DNA of 64,000 nt from CAZGWJ01 sp964529445 (GCA_964529445.1 CAZGWJ010000001.1:29589-93588); one strand, 5' to 3'; positions 32,845 through 42,439 are shown, counted from the stretch's first letter. The notes: generated by a model from the sequence alone, not told the origin. Numbers and translations are program-made.

Positions 32845-35325
32845 TTAATCGGTCGTGCCGAAAGCCTCGGCCGGTATAGGTTCCCACTTCTCGGCTCCGG
32901 GCGGCATCCACAGGAGGTGCAGGGCCATATCGGACCCTTCCTCCTTCCTGTATTCCAGCGTCAGGGGGTAGGATCCCGGTCCCAACATCAGGCCGGGCGA
33001 GCGGCCCCCGTCGTTCACGGGCAGTTCCTTGCCAGCGACCGTCAGGATCGCCTGGTCCAGCGTCAGCACGTCGAAGCGGTATCGGCCGCCCTGGGTCACC
33101 TTCAACCACCCTTGCCAGCGGATCGAGAAGGGCGGGAAGTCCTCGAACGGGAAATCCTTCTTGTTCGTGAAGTTGATCTGAGGGTCCCATTGGATGGAAA
33201 CGAGTTCCCCCTTGTTCGCGTAGTAGCCCTTGAGTCCGGTGGCCAGGGGCAAGGTCGAGAGGAACATCGGGGAGTCGAAGCGGGCGGATTTTCCGCTCGG
33301 CAGAATCATCTGGACCTCGGCGCGCGCGGGTCCGGGCCGGTGGATGAGCGCCAACCTCACCCGGTGGAAGCCGCGCACCAGCGTGACGGGCCTGTTCCAG
33401 GCGACCGGGTCGCGCCCGATCCTCAGGTAGGCCTCGCCATTGGTCTTGGCCCGGAAAACGTAGGCACCGCTCTGCTCGAACCAACCGACCGCATCCAGCG
33501 TGGCCTTGTACGGTCCATCCGGCAGGGCATCGCCCAGTTCCCGGAAAGTGCCGGTTCCATCCTGTCCCGTGATGACGGCTTTCATGCCCTGGGCCGCCCG
33601 GGCGGCAGCCTCCGGGATGGTGAGGAAGGTCAGAAGCGCCCGGCCCTTCGGGTCGAGGAAACGATCTTCCTTCGCCTCCGGATAGAGGCGTTTCAAGTGA
33701 GCCACCACGCCGGATTTGTATTCCTCAAGGACATAAACCAGGTCGCGGCCCTCCGGGAGGACGGGCGCCGCCAAGTGCCGGGGGTATTCGAAGGTGTGGA
33801 CGTTATCGCGGTTCCCGTAGGAGAGGAAAGACACCGTATTGTGCCGGCTGTAGAGGGGGGTCACGCAGAAGACGGCTTTCTTCCCGAGACGCTCGATCAT
33901 GCGGCCGATCCGCGTGGCCTCCACGTGGGGTCCGTGCCAGCAATCGGCATTCTTCGCCTGCGAGATGAAGTAAACGTGGAAGTTCAGGTAGGTGATGAGG
34001 GCCAACAGGACGGCCAAGCCCTTGTTGCGCCTCCTGCGCCATTTCGGCTTGAGGACCTGGAGCCGGTCGTAAAGACGGACGAGTGCGGTGCCCGCGAGGA
34101 TGGCAATGAAAGGCGTGAGCGAGAAGAGCCGACTGGATTGCGCGGAGGAGTCGGCGGCCAGCAGGGCCGGCATTGTCATCACGATGAGTCCTGCGAGGGC
34201 AAAGGCCTCCCATTTGCGGCGGCGGATGTGGCGCACGGCCTGCAGGATCCCCAGGACGAAGAGAATGCCCGTGAAGGGGTCCAGCATCGGAGCGCCGGGC
34301 AGGTTGTGACGCGGGTTCAGGTCGCCCTGGTAGTTGAACATCAACTTGGTGCCGGTGATGTTGCGGACCAGGGGCATCACGCTCTTTTCGGCCTTCATCT
34401 GCGAGAAGATCCAGAGATCGCCTTCCCGGTTTCCGATGTTCTTCGAGAGGACCATGTGAAGCAGCAGAGGGAGTGCCAATGCGACGAAGGCGATCAGCAT
34501 TGCCCGGTGGGGCTTGAAGAGAAGGGCGGCCTGTCTGATCCCCCTGGGACGGAGCAGGAGCACGAAGACCAGGAGGAGCAGGGGGGCGATCTTGAAGGCC
34601 TGATAGGTATAGAGGCCCAGACCGAGCACGACACCCGACAGGATGAAGGCCCAGAGACGCTTCTTCACGACCTTCCGGGCCACCAGGTAGAGCGCGAGGG
34701 CGCCGAAGAGATAGAGAGGCACTTGCACGGTCGGGTAGCCGTTGCGGCTGTAGATGACGTGCCAACGCATGACGGCCAGCAGGAAGAGGGATGCCAGGGC
34801 CACGCGGGGGCCCGAGAAGTGGCGAACGACGTAATAGACCAGGGGCATCGCCAGGAGCGCCAGGAAGACGAAAAAGAGGTGGAAAGCAAGATAGGAGGAT
34901 CCGAAAACCCCGAACCAACCGGCCAATTGCGTGAAGAGAAGGGGTTCGGGGACCGCCTGGGTGTAGGCGTCGAAGAAGGGGTTCCATCCTTCCTTCAATA
35001 TGCGGAGGGCGTTGAGGCCGGTGAGACCCTGGTCGCTGTGCATTCCGGAGGGCATCTCGGAGAGGCGGAAGACGCGCAGGAGGAGGGCGAGGAGCATCGT
35101 GGAGCCGAACAAAGTGGCTTCGACGCGAAAGGGAACGGGTTTTTCCCTGGGCGGCGTCTTGCGGTCGGGGGGGACGAAAAACAGGAGGAGGACGGCGGCG
35201 AGGACGAACAGGGAAAGCCCGATCCAGAGGGTGGGTTTCACCCCCGGGATGACAAGGCAGGCCTGCCCCAGGATCAAAAGCCCGAGGGCCAGCCAGTAGG
35301 CATGGGCCTTGAGGACCTTTTTCAC
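32845..35325 (-). CDS. GT39-like membrane glycosyltransferase with C-terminal PA14 domain
   Basis: About 826 residues from the GTG at 35325. Some twelve hydrophobic helices (10-470) carry a GT39-type first loop, GMHSDQGLTGLNALRI, in which only Asp98 of the usual Asp-Glu pair is present. The C-terminal 140 residues (LKGYYANKGELVSIQWDPQI and on to LHLLWMPPG) match a PA14 carbohydrate-binding fold, probably periplasmic. It is related to the trio at 1-6221 in architecture but differs in the key motif. An upstream ATG at 35427 is open, but the -10 TATAAT (35340-35335) lies inside that extension, favouring the GTG. Confidence 0.78.
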   Translation of the reverse strand: MKKVLKAHAYWLALGLLILGQACLVIPGVKPTLWIGLSLFVLAAVLLLFFVPPDRKTPPREKPVPFRVEATLFGSTMLLALLLRVFRLSEMPSGMHSDQGLTGLNALRILKEGWNPFFDAYTQAVPEPLLFTQLAGWFGVFGSSYLAFHLFFVFLALLAMPLVYYVVRHFSGPRVALASLFLLAVMRWHVIYSRNGYPTVQVPLYLFGALALYLVARKVVKKRLWAFILSGVVLGLGLYTYQAFKIAPLLLLVFVLLLRPRGIRQAALLFKPHRAMLIAFVALALPLLLHMVLSKNIGNREGDLWIFSQMKAEKSVMPLVRNITGTKLMFNYQGDLNPRHNLPGAPMLDPFTGILFVLGILQAVRHIRRRKWEAFALAGLIVMTMPALLAADSSAQSSRLFSLTPFIAILAGTALVRLYDRLQVLKPKWRRRRNKGLAVLLALITYLNFHVYFISQAKNADCWHGPHVEATRIGRMIERLGKKAVFCVTPLYSRHNTVSFLSYGNRDNVHTFEYPRHLAAPVLPEGRDLVYVLEEYKSGVVAHLKRLYPEAKEDRFLDPKGRALLTFLTIPEAAARAAQGMKAVITGQDGTGTFRELGDALPDGPYKATLDAVGWFEQSGAYVFRAKTNGEAYLRIGRDPVAWNRPVTLVRGFHRVRLALIHRPGPARAEVQMILPSGKSARFDSPMFLSTLPLATGLKGYYANKGELVSIQWDPQINFTNKKDFPFEDFPPFSIRWQGWLKVTQGGRYRFDVLTLDQAILTVAGKELPVNDGGRSPGLMLGPGSYPLTLEYRKEEGSDMALHLLWMPPGAEKWEPIPAEAFGTTD

Positions 35326-35334
35326 TATGAGGGG

Positions 35335-35340
35335 ATTATA
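35335..35340 (-). promoter_or_regulatory. -10 box TATAAT just before the GT39-PA14 gene
   Basis: A consensus TATAAT on the minus strand ends 9 nt before the GTG at 35325. The transcript would have at most a few leader bases. The -35 is not convincing. Confidence 0.4.
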
Positions 35341-35424
35341 TAAGGAAACCACCGATTGGCGGTTTCGATTTTGTAGGGGCGACCCCATGCGGTCGCCCAC
35401 TCGAAATTCACGGATCGGGTGGCC

Positions 35425-35475
35425 CACCCCTCACCCCATCCCTCTCCCACAAGGGGCGAGGGGGAAATGAACAAG
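35425..35475. repeat. C-rich repeat copy before phosphomannomutase
   Basis: CCCCTCACCCCATCCCTCTCCC pairs loosely with GGGGCGAGGGGG. It is a short member of the CCCTCTCCC family in the divergent spacer between the GT39-PA14 gene and the phosphomutase. Confidence 0.5.
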
Positions 35476-35557
35476 GGGGCAGGTTGCCTCTCGGCCCGCT
35501 TTCCCCTAATATCTTGGGGCTTTTGACGGTCCTCACATCCTGAAAAAGAGGTCTCCC

Positions 35558-36982
35558 TTGGGCAAGATCACGTTCGGCACATCCGGTTGGCGCGCCATCA
35601 TTGCGGACGAGTTCACCTTCGCCAACGTCCGGATCGGCGTGGCGGCCATCGCGAAGCACCTTCTGGCCCAGAGGCAGGAGGGCGCCGGGGTTGTGGTAGC
35701 CGGGGACTACCGCTTCTTCTCCGAGAAATTCATGGAACTGACCTGCCAGGTTCTGGCGGGCTATGGCATCACCTCGTTCCTCTGTCCCGTCGGTACGCCC
35801 ACGCCGACGGTGTCCTACGAACTGATCCGTCGCAAGGCCGCGGGCGCCATCAACTTCACGGCCAGCCACAATCCCTACGACTACCAGGGACTCAAATTCA
35901 ACGGCGCCGACGGAGGACCCGCTCCCGTCACCGTCACGAGGCAACTGGAAGCCACGGCGGCCTCCCTGCAGGATACCCGGGAGGTCGTCGAGGAGATGCC
36001 GATCGCGCAGGCCCGGTCCCGCGGCCTCGTCGTGGACATCGACCCGAAAGAAGCCTACTTCGAGCGGTTGAGGGAGCTGGTGGATTTCGACGTCCTGCGC
36101 CGCGCGAAGCTTCGCGTGGTGGTGGATGCCATGAACGGGAACGGCCGGGGTTACCTCGATGTCCTCCTGGAGGAAGCGGGGGTGAAGACGAAGGTCCTGC
36201 GGGATTCCCGCGACCCTTTCTTCGGTTTCCACCACCCCGAGCCCGGCGCGAAGGAACTGGCCGATGCCGTGCGCGAAGTCAAGGCCTGGCCGGCCAACAT
36301 GGGCCTGGCGAACGACGGCGACGCCGACCGGTTCGGCGTCCTCGACAATGACGGGACCTACATCACACCCAACCAGGTGGTGGCGATCCTCTTCGAGCAT
36401 CTCCTGAAGACGCGTGACTGGAAGGGTTGCGTGGTGCGTACCCTGCCCACCACCCACCTCATCGACGCCATCGCGAAGGCCCATGGGGTGGAGGTGCGCG
36501 AGACCCCGGTCGGTTTCAAATACATCGCCGAGGTCATGGGAAGGGAATCCATCATCATCGGCGGCGAGGAATCGGGGGGACTCACGGTGCACGGCCATGT
36601 CCCGGAGAAGGACGGCATCCTGGCGTGCCTCCTCATGGCCGAGGTGGTGGCCAAGACCGGTCGCAACCTGGGAGCCATCCTCAAAAACATGGAACGGGAG
36701 TATGGCACGGTCCTGGGCGACCGGATCAACATCCCCTTGAAGCCCGGGCTCAAGGAGACCATGATCGCGAAGCTGAAGGGAACACCTCCCTCGGAGATGG
36801 CGGGGAAGCGCGTGGTGAACGTGAGGACCGAGGACGGCTTCAAGTTCATCCTCGAGGGCGACGAATGGATCATGATCCGCTTCTCGGGCACCGAACCCCT
36901 GATGCGCTGTTACGTCGAGGCGCGTTCGCCGCAGGGCCTGGAGAACCTCCGCGAAGCCGGCAGGAAGCTGACGGAGATCTGA
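35558..36982 (+). CDS. Phosphoglucomutase/phosphomannomutase
   Basis: A 474-residue alpha-D-phosphohexomutase with all four domain signatures. These are TASHNP with catalytic Ser103, NDGDADRFG for Mg, GGEESGG for the sugar ring, and RFSGTEP for phosphate. It interconverts 1- and 6-phosphates of glucose or mannose and feeds nucleotide-sugar synthesis. Glc versus Man preference cannot be told. The TTG at 35558 follows GAGG-TCTCCC, the same initiation context as at 59725 and 61381. It is a single gene, with about 190 nt to the next. Confidence 0.93.
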   Translation: MGKITFGTSGWRAIIADEFTFANVRIGVAAIAKHLLAQRQEGAGVVVAGDYRFFSEKFMELTCQVLAGYGITSFLCPVGTPTPTVSYELIRRKAAGAINFTASHNPYDYQGLKFNGADGGPAPVTVTRQLEATAASLQDTREVVEEMPIAQARSRGLVVDIDPKEAYFERLRELVDFDVLRRAKLRVVVDAMNGNGRGYLDVLLEEAGVKTKVLRDSRDPFFGFHHPEPGAKELADAVREVKAWPANMGLANDGDADRFGVLDNDGTYITPNQVVAILFEHLLKTRDWKGCVVRTLPTTHLIDAIAKAHGVEVRETPVGFKYIAEVMGRESIIIGGEESGGLTVHGHVPEKDGILACLLMAEVVAKTGRNLGAILKNMEREYGTVLGDRINIPLKPGLKETMIAKLKGTPPSEMAGKRVVNVRTEDGFKFILEGDEWIMIRFSGTEPLMRCYVEARSPQGLENLREAGRKLTEI

Positions 36983-37101
36983 CGGTTTTCACCGCCCCCC
37001 CCGTTCGGGGGATCTTCGACAAGTATGCAAAGCCAGTCGGATCGATCTCTCCTAAATAACGCCTAATTCCTCATTCCTAATTACTAATTGGGGTGCGACG
37101 A

Positions 37102-37131
37102 TTGGGGCATGACGCGCCCTTCGCGTATAAT
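37102..37131 (+). promoter_or_regulatory. Promoter upstream of the first cyclase
   Basis: TTGGGG (37102-37107), an 18-nt spacer and a consensus TATAAT (37126-37131) lie before the TTG start at 37170, which has GGAGAG about 5 nt upstream of it. Confidence 0.5.
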
Positions 37132-37169
37132 GACCTCCGAGTGATATATCCTCCTCGCCGGAGAGCGTC

Positions 37170-38204
37170 TTGGACACCCCCCTTCGACCCTATTCCCCCC
37201 TCTCCTTCCTCAAGGGACCCGTCTTCCTCTGGGTCCTTTGGACCGCTGTCATCGGCGGCGTGGCCTGGTGGTACACCCGCGACCTTTTCATCGCCCAGGC
37301 CGTGGGGGGTACCGGCGCCATCGCCCTTCTCCTACATTCCATCTGGCTCAAGGTGCGCCTCGACAGCCGCTGGCTCGTCGATCTCCAGGTGTTCCTCGTC
37401 CGCACCGGCGCCTTGTCCGATCAGCACCGTGTGAAGCGCATCTTCATGCCCTGGGAGGCGGGTGCCGCCCGGAGGAAATTCCTGGCCTCGACCCTGGAAA
37501 ATGTGCGCGACATGGAAAAGAGGATGCACGAGGCGCGTCATGCCCTCGACAAGTTCGTGGGGACCAAGGCCTCCCAGTTCGCCGCGAAATACGCTTCGGG
37601 CAACCAATGGGGCGGGGAGATGGTGCCCGTCTATGTCCTTTTCGCCGATGTGCGGGGGTTCACGCGCATGACGGAAAAATTGAAGCCCACCGAGACCGTC
37701 ACCTTCCTGAACCGCTTGTTTTCGGCCCTCGAGGAGGTGGTCCGGGAATCCGGCGGCGAGGTCAACAAGTACATCGGGGATTCCATCCTGGCTTTCTTCC
37801 CCCGCTCACTCGAGGATGAGGCCCCGGCCGTCAAGCGGATCCTACTCGGAGCCCTCCGGATGATGGACCGGTTCCTCGAGATCGACGCGAAATACAAGAG
37901 CGATTACAGCGTGACGCCGGAGGTGGGATTCGGCATGGGCTTGGCCGCGGGCGTGGCCGTCCTCGGCAACGTGGGGTCCATGAACCGCATGGAGTTTACG
38001 CTGGTGGGCGATACCGTGAATACGGCCTCCCGCCTCTGCTCCATCGCTGAGCACGGCCAGATCCTCGTGAACGAGGAGATGGCCCGGGTCGCGGAGGGGA
38101 TGTTCCGCATGGAGGCCCTGGGGGCCGTCAAGCTGAAGGGGAAGGCCGAGCCGGTCGTTCCCACCGTGATCATGGGGGAGAAACTGCAGCCCGGGCTGGC
38201 ATGA
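37170..38204 (+). CDS. Class III adenylate cyclase, membrane-anchored (first of three)
   Basis: The protein has 344 residues. Two hydrophobic segments (about 15-55) are followed by a helical linker (100-135) and a class III cyclase domain. Metal Asp residues lie in FADVRGFTRM and IGDSILAFF. Lys of NKYIGD and Thr of FTLVGDTVN are the purine-selecting pair seen in many bacterial adenylate cyclases. Asn and Arg of VNTASRL are the transition-state residues. It should make cAMP. The TTG start follows GGAGAG. Two paralogues lie downstream. Confidence 0.88.
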   Translation: MDTPLRPYSPLSFLKGPVFLWVLWTAVIGGVAWWYTRDLFIAQAVGGTGAIALLLHSIWLKVRLDSRWLVDLQVFLVRTGALSDQHRVKRIFMPWEAGAARRKFLASTLENVRDMEKRMHEARHALDKFVGTKASQFAAKYASGNQWGGEMVPVYVLFADVRGFTRMTEKLKPTETVTFLNRLFSALEEVVRESGGEVNKYIGDSILAFFPRSLEDEAPAVKRILLGALRMMDRFLEIDAKYKSDYSVTPEVGFGMGLAAGVAVLGNVGSMNRMEFTLVGDTVNTASRLCSIAEHGQILVNEEMARVAEGMFRMEALGAVKLKGKAEPVVPTVIMGEKLQPGLA

Positions 38205-38206
38205 TA

Positions 38207-38215
38207 TGGTAGAAT
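38207..38215 (+). promoter_or_regulatory. Extended -10 TGG-TAGAAT before the small membrane gene
   Basis: TGG-TAGAAT at 38207-38215 lies directly after the first cyclase stop and 125 nt before the ATG at 38341. It has the same form as the element before lemA. Confidence 0.4.
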
Positions 38216-38340
38216 CCGTTTTTCAGCCGTTGTTCCATCCTCGGGAAGTGCCGGGGCGAACCGGGTGGCTCGCCCGAACGTGAACATCCTGGGCGGCTGG
38301 CCTGTGGGCCGCCCAGGGGAAACAGGAATCCGGGTCGTTC

Positions 38341-38685
38341 ATGTCAGAACCCACCGCTTCGAAAAACGACAGGGAGATCATCGCCGCGGCTGTCCGCGTC
38401 ATGATGCGGGTGGCAGCGGCCGTCCTCGTGTCGGCGCTCGTCCAGATCATCTTCGTGACCGTCTTCCTGATGTCGCAGGTCTCCCTGGGAGAGAAGTACG
38501 CATTCATGCGCGATTTCATGCCCGCCTTTTCCGCCCTCGCGGGCGTCTCCCTTCTCACCGTGATCAAGGGGAAACCCTTCCTCGTGGCGGCCATCGCCTT
38601 TGCCCTCGTGGTGACCGCGATCATGTGGTATTTCCAGACGGCGTTGTTCGTCCTGTGGGGAGCGATGAGCGCCACGGGGGGATGA
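38341..38685 (+). CDS. Small three-helix membrane protein between cyclase genes
   Basis: The protein has 114 residues. A short charged N-terminus precedes three hydrophobic helices (about 22-45, 60-76, 82-108). I do not recognise the family. There are no catalytic or metal motifs. It could be a membrane partner of the neighbouring cyclases, but position is the only reason to think so. The ribosome-binding site is weak. Confidence 0.55.
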   Translation: MSEPTASKNDREIIAAAVRVMMRVAAAVLVSALVQIIFVTVFLMSQVSLGEKYAFMRDFMPAFSALAGVSLLTVIKGKPFLVAAIAFALVVTAIMWYFQTALFVLWGAMSATGG

Positions 38686-39027
38686 GCCGAACGACAGTGA
38701 GGAGTTAGCCCGTTCGACTCCTTTCAGTCGCTCAGGGCGCGGCGACTGGGACGCCGCGAAGTGAGGAGTTGAAGGAAGAACGGCAGTTGATAAACCCACG
38801 TCGATAGTCGATCCGGTTTTCCCTCCCGAAGGTCTTTCCTCCAAGTCCGTGTCGTATCGGAACCCGTCACCGAATGCTTTCGGTGACGAGGTCTCGCCAA
38901 AGGCGGATCCATCCCATCCATCAGTGGCAAAATAAGCCGTCTTTTCGTCGTTCCTGTATCCCTCCCATCTCCCGCGTCTGGTGGCCCTCGCCTTTTTGCG
39001 TTAAACTGTCCTCAAGAACGCCAACCG
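38686..39027. other. Intergenic region with hairpins and dispersed repeat
   Basis: No gene is seen in 342 nt. GTCACCGAATGCTTTCGGTGAC (near 38868) is a hairpin. The stretch 38863-38942 is an inverted copy of the repeat at 25622-25710. A -10-like TAAACT (39002-39007) precedes the second cyclase. Confidence 0.5.
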
Positions 39028-40092
39028 GTGAGCGCCCCCATGCCCGAGTCCCCCAAACCGCGGTTTCCCGGTTTTCTCCGATCGCTCCTGCCCTGGCTTG
39101 CCTGGCTGGGCGTCAGCGCCGCGGTCGGGGTTTTCCTCTCGGCGGCCTTCAACAACAGGGATGTCTTCCTGTGGGCGGCCGGAACCGCAGCGGTCGCCCT
39201 GCTGGTTTTTCGTTGGGCCTATGACGCTTACCGCCTGCTGTCCGTGATGGATCTCTTCTATCGGCATCATATGCTTCCGGCCGTCCTCCGGCGTCCCTGG
39301 ATCTTCTGGCCCTGGGGACCTGCACTGGGCTTGAGAATCGTCCTCCGCGCGACCGTGCACGAGTACCAGAAGGTCTCCAAGAAGATGCACGAGGCCACGG
39401 GGGCGCTCGAGAAGTTCGTGGGCGCAGGCGCGGCCGAGCGCAGTATCCGGGCCGCCGCGAAACCGGCCATGGGCGGGGAATCCCGGAGGGTCTTCTGCCT
39501 GTTCGCGGATGTCCGCGGCTTCACGCGCATGACCGAGCGCCTCAAGCCGGAGGAGACGGTGGATATCCTGAACCGCATCTTCACCGAACTGGACGCCGTC
39601 ATCGTCCAGTACGGGGGAGAGATCAACAAGTACATCGGGGACGCCGTTTTCGCGTATTTCAGGTGTCCCTACGACAACGAGGAGGTCGCGGCCCGCAACG
39701 TCCTGCGCGCGGCCTTGAGGATGCAGGAGTCCTTCGACGCCTTGAACGTGAGGATCCGGAACGCCTCCTACAGCGCCCCGGTGGAGATCGGGCTGGGCAT
39801 CGGGTTGACGGCGGGAACGGCCATCCTGGGCAGCATGGGCAGTGCCAACCGGATGGAATACACCCTCATCGGCGATGTCGTGAACCTGGCCTCCCGGCTG
39901 TGCGCCATCGCAAAACCCCTTGAAGTGCTCGTGAACGAGGAGATGGCCGAGATGGTGCAGGAGTATTTCGACATGACCTCCCTGCCCCCCGTGGAGTTGA
40001 AGGGGAAGACGGGCCTGCAGGTCCCCTATGTCATCGTCGGCGAGAGGATGATGCTGACCAAGGGGCTCGCCGAGAAGGGAAAACGTCTTTGA
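39028..40092 (+). CDS. Class III adenylate cyclase, membrane-anchored (second of three)
   Basis: The protein has 354 residues. Two hydrophobic helices (18-38 and 45-62) and a linker lead to the cyclase domain, with FADVRGFTRM, NKYIGDAVFAYF, YTLIGDVVN and ASRL. All metal, Lys/Thr and Asn/Arg positions are kept, so activity is expected. The N-terminal region has no similarity to that of the first cyclase beyond two helices. The GTG at 39028 or the ATG at 39040 could start it; neither has a strong ribosome site. The last codons overlap the third cyclase start (TTGA). Confidence 0.87.
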   Translation: MSAPMPESPKPRFPGFLRSLLPWLAWLGVSAAVGVFLSAAFNNRDVFLWAAGTAAVALLVFRWAYDAYRLLSVMDLFYRHHMLPAVLRRPWIFWPWGPALGLRIVLRATVHEYQKVSKKMHEATGALEKFVGAGAAERSIRAAAKPAMGGESRRVFCLFADVRGFTRMTERLKPEETVDILNRIFTELDAVIVQYGGEINKYIGDAVFAYFRCPYDNEEVAARNVLRAALRMQESFDALNVRIRNASYSAPVEIGLGIGLTAGTAILGSMGSANRMEYTLIGDVVNLASRLCAIAKPLEVLVNEEMAEMVQEYFDMTSLPPVELKGKTGLQVPYVIVGERMMLTKGLAEKGKRL

Positions 40093-41144
40093 ACCGCATT
40101 CCTTCCGAAAAGGTTCCTCCGCCGCGGGAACACCGGCCTGGGCGGGATGGTGCCGTCGAGGCGGCGTTCATCCTCTTCGCCCTTCTGGGGGTCGCCGGGA
40201 TCCTCTTGTCCGCGAACCGGGATTCCTTGCCAGCCGCCTGGAGGATCGCCGCTCCCTGGATGACGGGTCTGGGGGTCTTGGGCCTGCTTTGGTGGTGTGG
40301 CGCATCGCTGGTGATGCTGCTCCAGCACCAGCTGGATGCGGTCAAGGCCCTTCCGGCCGGCTTCCAGCGCATGAGGTTGTGGCAGGTCGGAACCCCGCTG
40401 GATGGATTCCACCGCCTGGCAACGGCACTCGCGAAGGCGCAGGTCGAAAGGGATGAACGGATCGCTTCCCTTCAGGCCAGCCATGACCGCTACGTCGGGA
40501 CCACGATGTCGGATCGGGCGCGCCGCATGGCCTCCCAGGAGGAACTGGGCGGCGTCAAGAGGCGCGTCTTCGTCATGTTCTCCGACATCCGCGGTTTCAC
40601 CCGCATGACCGAGCAGTTGAAGCCCGAGGAGGTCGTCGAGGTTCTCAACATCTGTTTCACGGAGTTCGAGAAGGTGATCCGCGAGAACGGGGGGGAGATC
40701 AACAAGTACATCGGCGACGCGGCGTTCGCGTATTTCCGGATGCCGCACGGCGATCTCGAAGCGGGGGTCCGGGCCGTTCTTCGCAGTGCGGTGAAGATGC
40801 AGGAGCGGTTCGATTTCCACAACTCCCGATTCAAGGTCTCCTACAGCAAGCCGGTCGAGATCGGGCTGGGGCTCGGCGTGACGGCGGGGGAGGCCATCCT
40901 CGGGAACATCGGTTCGCCCCAGCGCATGGAGTTTACCCTGATCGGGGACGTGGTGAACCTGGCCTCGCGGCTTTGCGGCATCGCCCGGCACGGGCAGATC
41001 CTCGTCAGCGAGGAGATGGCCGAGATCGCGAAGGCCTGGTTCGAGCTTTCGCCCCAACCGGAGGTGCAGTTGAAGGGAAAGCTGGTGCCCCACCGGCCTT
41101 ACGCGGTCGTGGGGGAACGGATGGGTTTCGGGAGGGATATGTAG
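40089..41144 (+). CDS. Class III adenylate cyclase, membrane-anchored (third of three)
   Basis: The protein has 351 residues with two hydrophobic helices (25-43 and 53-78). A helical linker (110-140) leads to the cyclase domain with FSDIRGFTRM, NKYIGDAAFAYF, FTLIGDVVN and ASRL. The catalytic set is complete. The TTG at 40089 overlaps the upstream stop by 4 nt and follows AAGGGA, so translation is coupled to the second cyclase. The three cyclases have closely similar catalytic domains, which suggests duplication, but different sensory N-termini. Confidence 0.87.
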   Translation: MNRIPSEKVPPPREHRPGRDGAVEAAFILFALLGVAGILLSANRDSLPAAWRIAAPWMTGLGVLGLLWWCGASLVMLLQHQLDAVKALPAGFQRMRLWQVGTPLDGFHRLATALAKAQVERDERIASLQASHDRYVGTTMSDRARRMASQEELGGVKRRVFVMFSDIRGFTRMTEQLKPEEVVEVLNICFTEFEKVIRENGGEINKYIGDAAFAYFRMPHGDLEAGVRAVLRSAVKMQERFDFHNSRFKVSYSKPVEIGLGLGVTAGEAILGNIGSPQRMEFTLIGDVVNLASRLCGIARHGQILVSEEMAEIAKAWFELSPQPEVQLKGKLVPHRPYAVVGERMGFGRDM

Positions 41145-41209
41145 GAAACGGCTTCCATGTTAATGGGGTGATAGGTGCGATTGGGAACGTCGGTTCTGAG
41201 GGAGAGCGG

Positions 41210-42439
41210 ATGAAGAGGAAGCGAACCGCGGAGAAGGGAAAGCCGGCCTACGCCCATTTCGGCTTGAAGCGGGACCCCTTCAGCACGCTGGCCCTCCAGC
41301 CCTTCGAGATGGAATTCTTCGCGGGTCGCCGGGCTCTCATCGAGCGTCTTGTCGCGGATCTCCATTCCCTGTCGAACACGGGATTGGCGGGCGAGCCGGG
41401 CATGGGCAAGTCCAGTCTCCTGAACCTCCTGCGCGAGAAGGCGGGCCGAGGCGTCGCCGTCGTGTCCATCGGCGTTCCGCTGGACGACGCGAACTATCTC
41501 CTGGTCGAGCTATTGGGTGCGCTGATGGAAGCCCTTCCTCGCTCGGGAGGGCTCGACCGCCGGGCGGTGAACCGCCGGATGAGGGAAGGCGTCCTGGACA
41601 AGGCGACCCTGCTTCGGCTGGTCCGAACCCTCCTGGCGCGTTCAAGAAAACCGGTCGCGGTCCTCGTGGACGACATCGAGAAGATCCGGGGGGACCGGAT
41701 TCGCCATCTCACCCGGTCCGATCGCACGCTCCAGTTCCTGGAGGAATTGAAGGTTCTCTTCGAGAGTCGCAATGCCTGTTTCTTCGTGACGCTCCAGGAG
41801 GAGTTCTTCTCGAAGGTCACCCAGGTCGTCAAGGAGGGGGCCGAGCCCACCGTGCTCGGGCTTTTCAGGAACATCGTGAAGGTGGACCGGTTCCCGATCC
41901 CGGAACTCCGCGAGGTGCTGGCCACGCGGCTGAAGGCCGCAGGGCACCCGGGGGGCATCGAGGCGGTCGTGGAGGACGAGGGGATGCGCCTGGCCCTTGG
42001 CCTTTCCGACGGGAACCCCCGCCGTTTCCTGTACCTGATGTCCGAGGGCATGGCGAGGGCCGCCCTGCGCCGGGCTTCCCGCATCGGTTTCGAGGATGTT
42101 TTCGGCGCCTTGAACGAACACTTGAAACTCGACCGCGTGTGCATGAAACTGATGTTCTTCCTCTCGAAGTCCGGGCGCGCCACTGCGGCCAACGTGGACC
42201 TGCAGGCGTTCATGGAGCTCGATGCCGTCTCGCTCTCGCGGAGGTTCGAGGTTCTCGCGAAGAACCGCCTGGTGTCCGCCGTGGACGTGGTGGAGGGATC
42301 CCGGGTCTACGCCCTGCCGGGATTGGAGGGTTCCATCGAGCATCCTTCCGCCTCGGGGAAGGATGCCGGGAAAACGCAGTCCGCGGTCGGACTTTCCCAA
42401 AAGGGCGAGAAGATGTACCTGCTGGACGAGGAGAACTGA
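41210..42439 (+). CDS. ExeA/ORC-like AAA ATPase
   Basis: The protein has 409 residues. YAHFGLKRDPFS at the N-terminus is the ExeA/GspA-type lead-in. Walker A is GEPGMGKSS (61-69), Walker B is VAVLVDDIEK (about 150), and a C-terminal winged-helix-like region (330-380) follows. Relatives work in secretion, transposition or as ORC/Cdc6-like switches. I chose the ATG at 41210 after GGGAGAG; the frame is open earlier but overlaps the cyclase. It lies 65 nt after the third cyclase and may share its transcript. No transposon genes are nearby. Confidence 0.8.
   Translation: MKRKRTAEKGKPAYAHFGLKRDPFSTLALQPFEMEFFAGRRALIERLVADLHSLSNTGLAGEPGMGKSSLLNLLREKAGRGVAVVSIGVPLDDANYLLVELLGALMEALPRSGGLDRRAVNRRMREGVLDKATLLRLVRTLLARSRKPVAVLVDDIEKIRGDRIRHLTRSDRTLQFLEELKVLFESRNACFFVTLQEEFFSKVTQVVKEGAEPTVLGLFRNIVKVDRFPIPELREVLATRLKAAGHPGGIEAVVEDEGMRLALGLSDGNPRRFLYLMSEGMARAALRRASRIGFEDVFGALNEHLKLDRVCMKLMFFLSKSGRATAANVDLQAFMELDAVSLSRRFEVLAKNRLVSAVDVVEGSRVYALPGLEGSIEHPSASGKDAGKTQSAVGLSQKGEKMYLLDEEN

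Noticed and set aside
32917..35343. Plus-strand open frame of 808 codons opposite the GT39-PA14 gene
   Set aside because: It is extremely rich in Glu, Gly, Gln and Arg with no fold signal; the antisense membrane protein explains the region.
41210..42439. Transposition ATPase (TnsC/IstB-like) as identity of the AAA protein
   Set aside because: No transposase or terminal repeats nearby; the N-terminal motif fits the ExeA family better.
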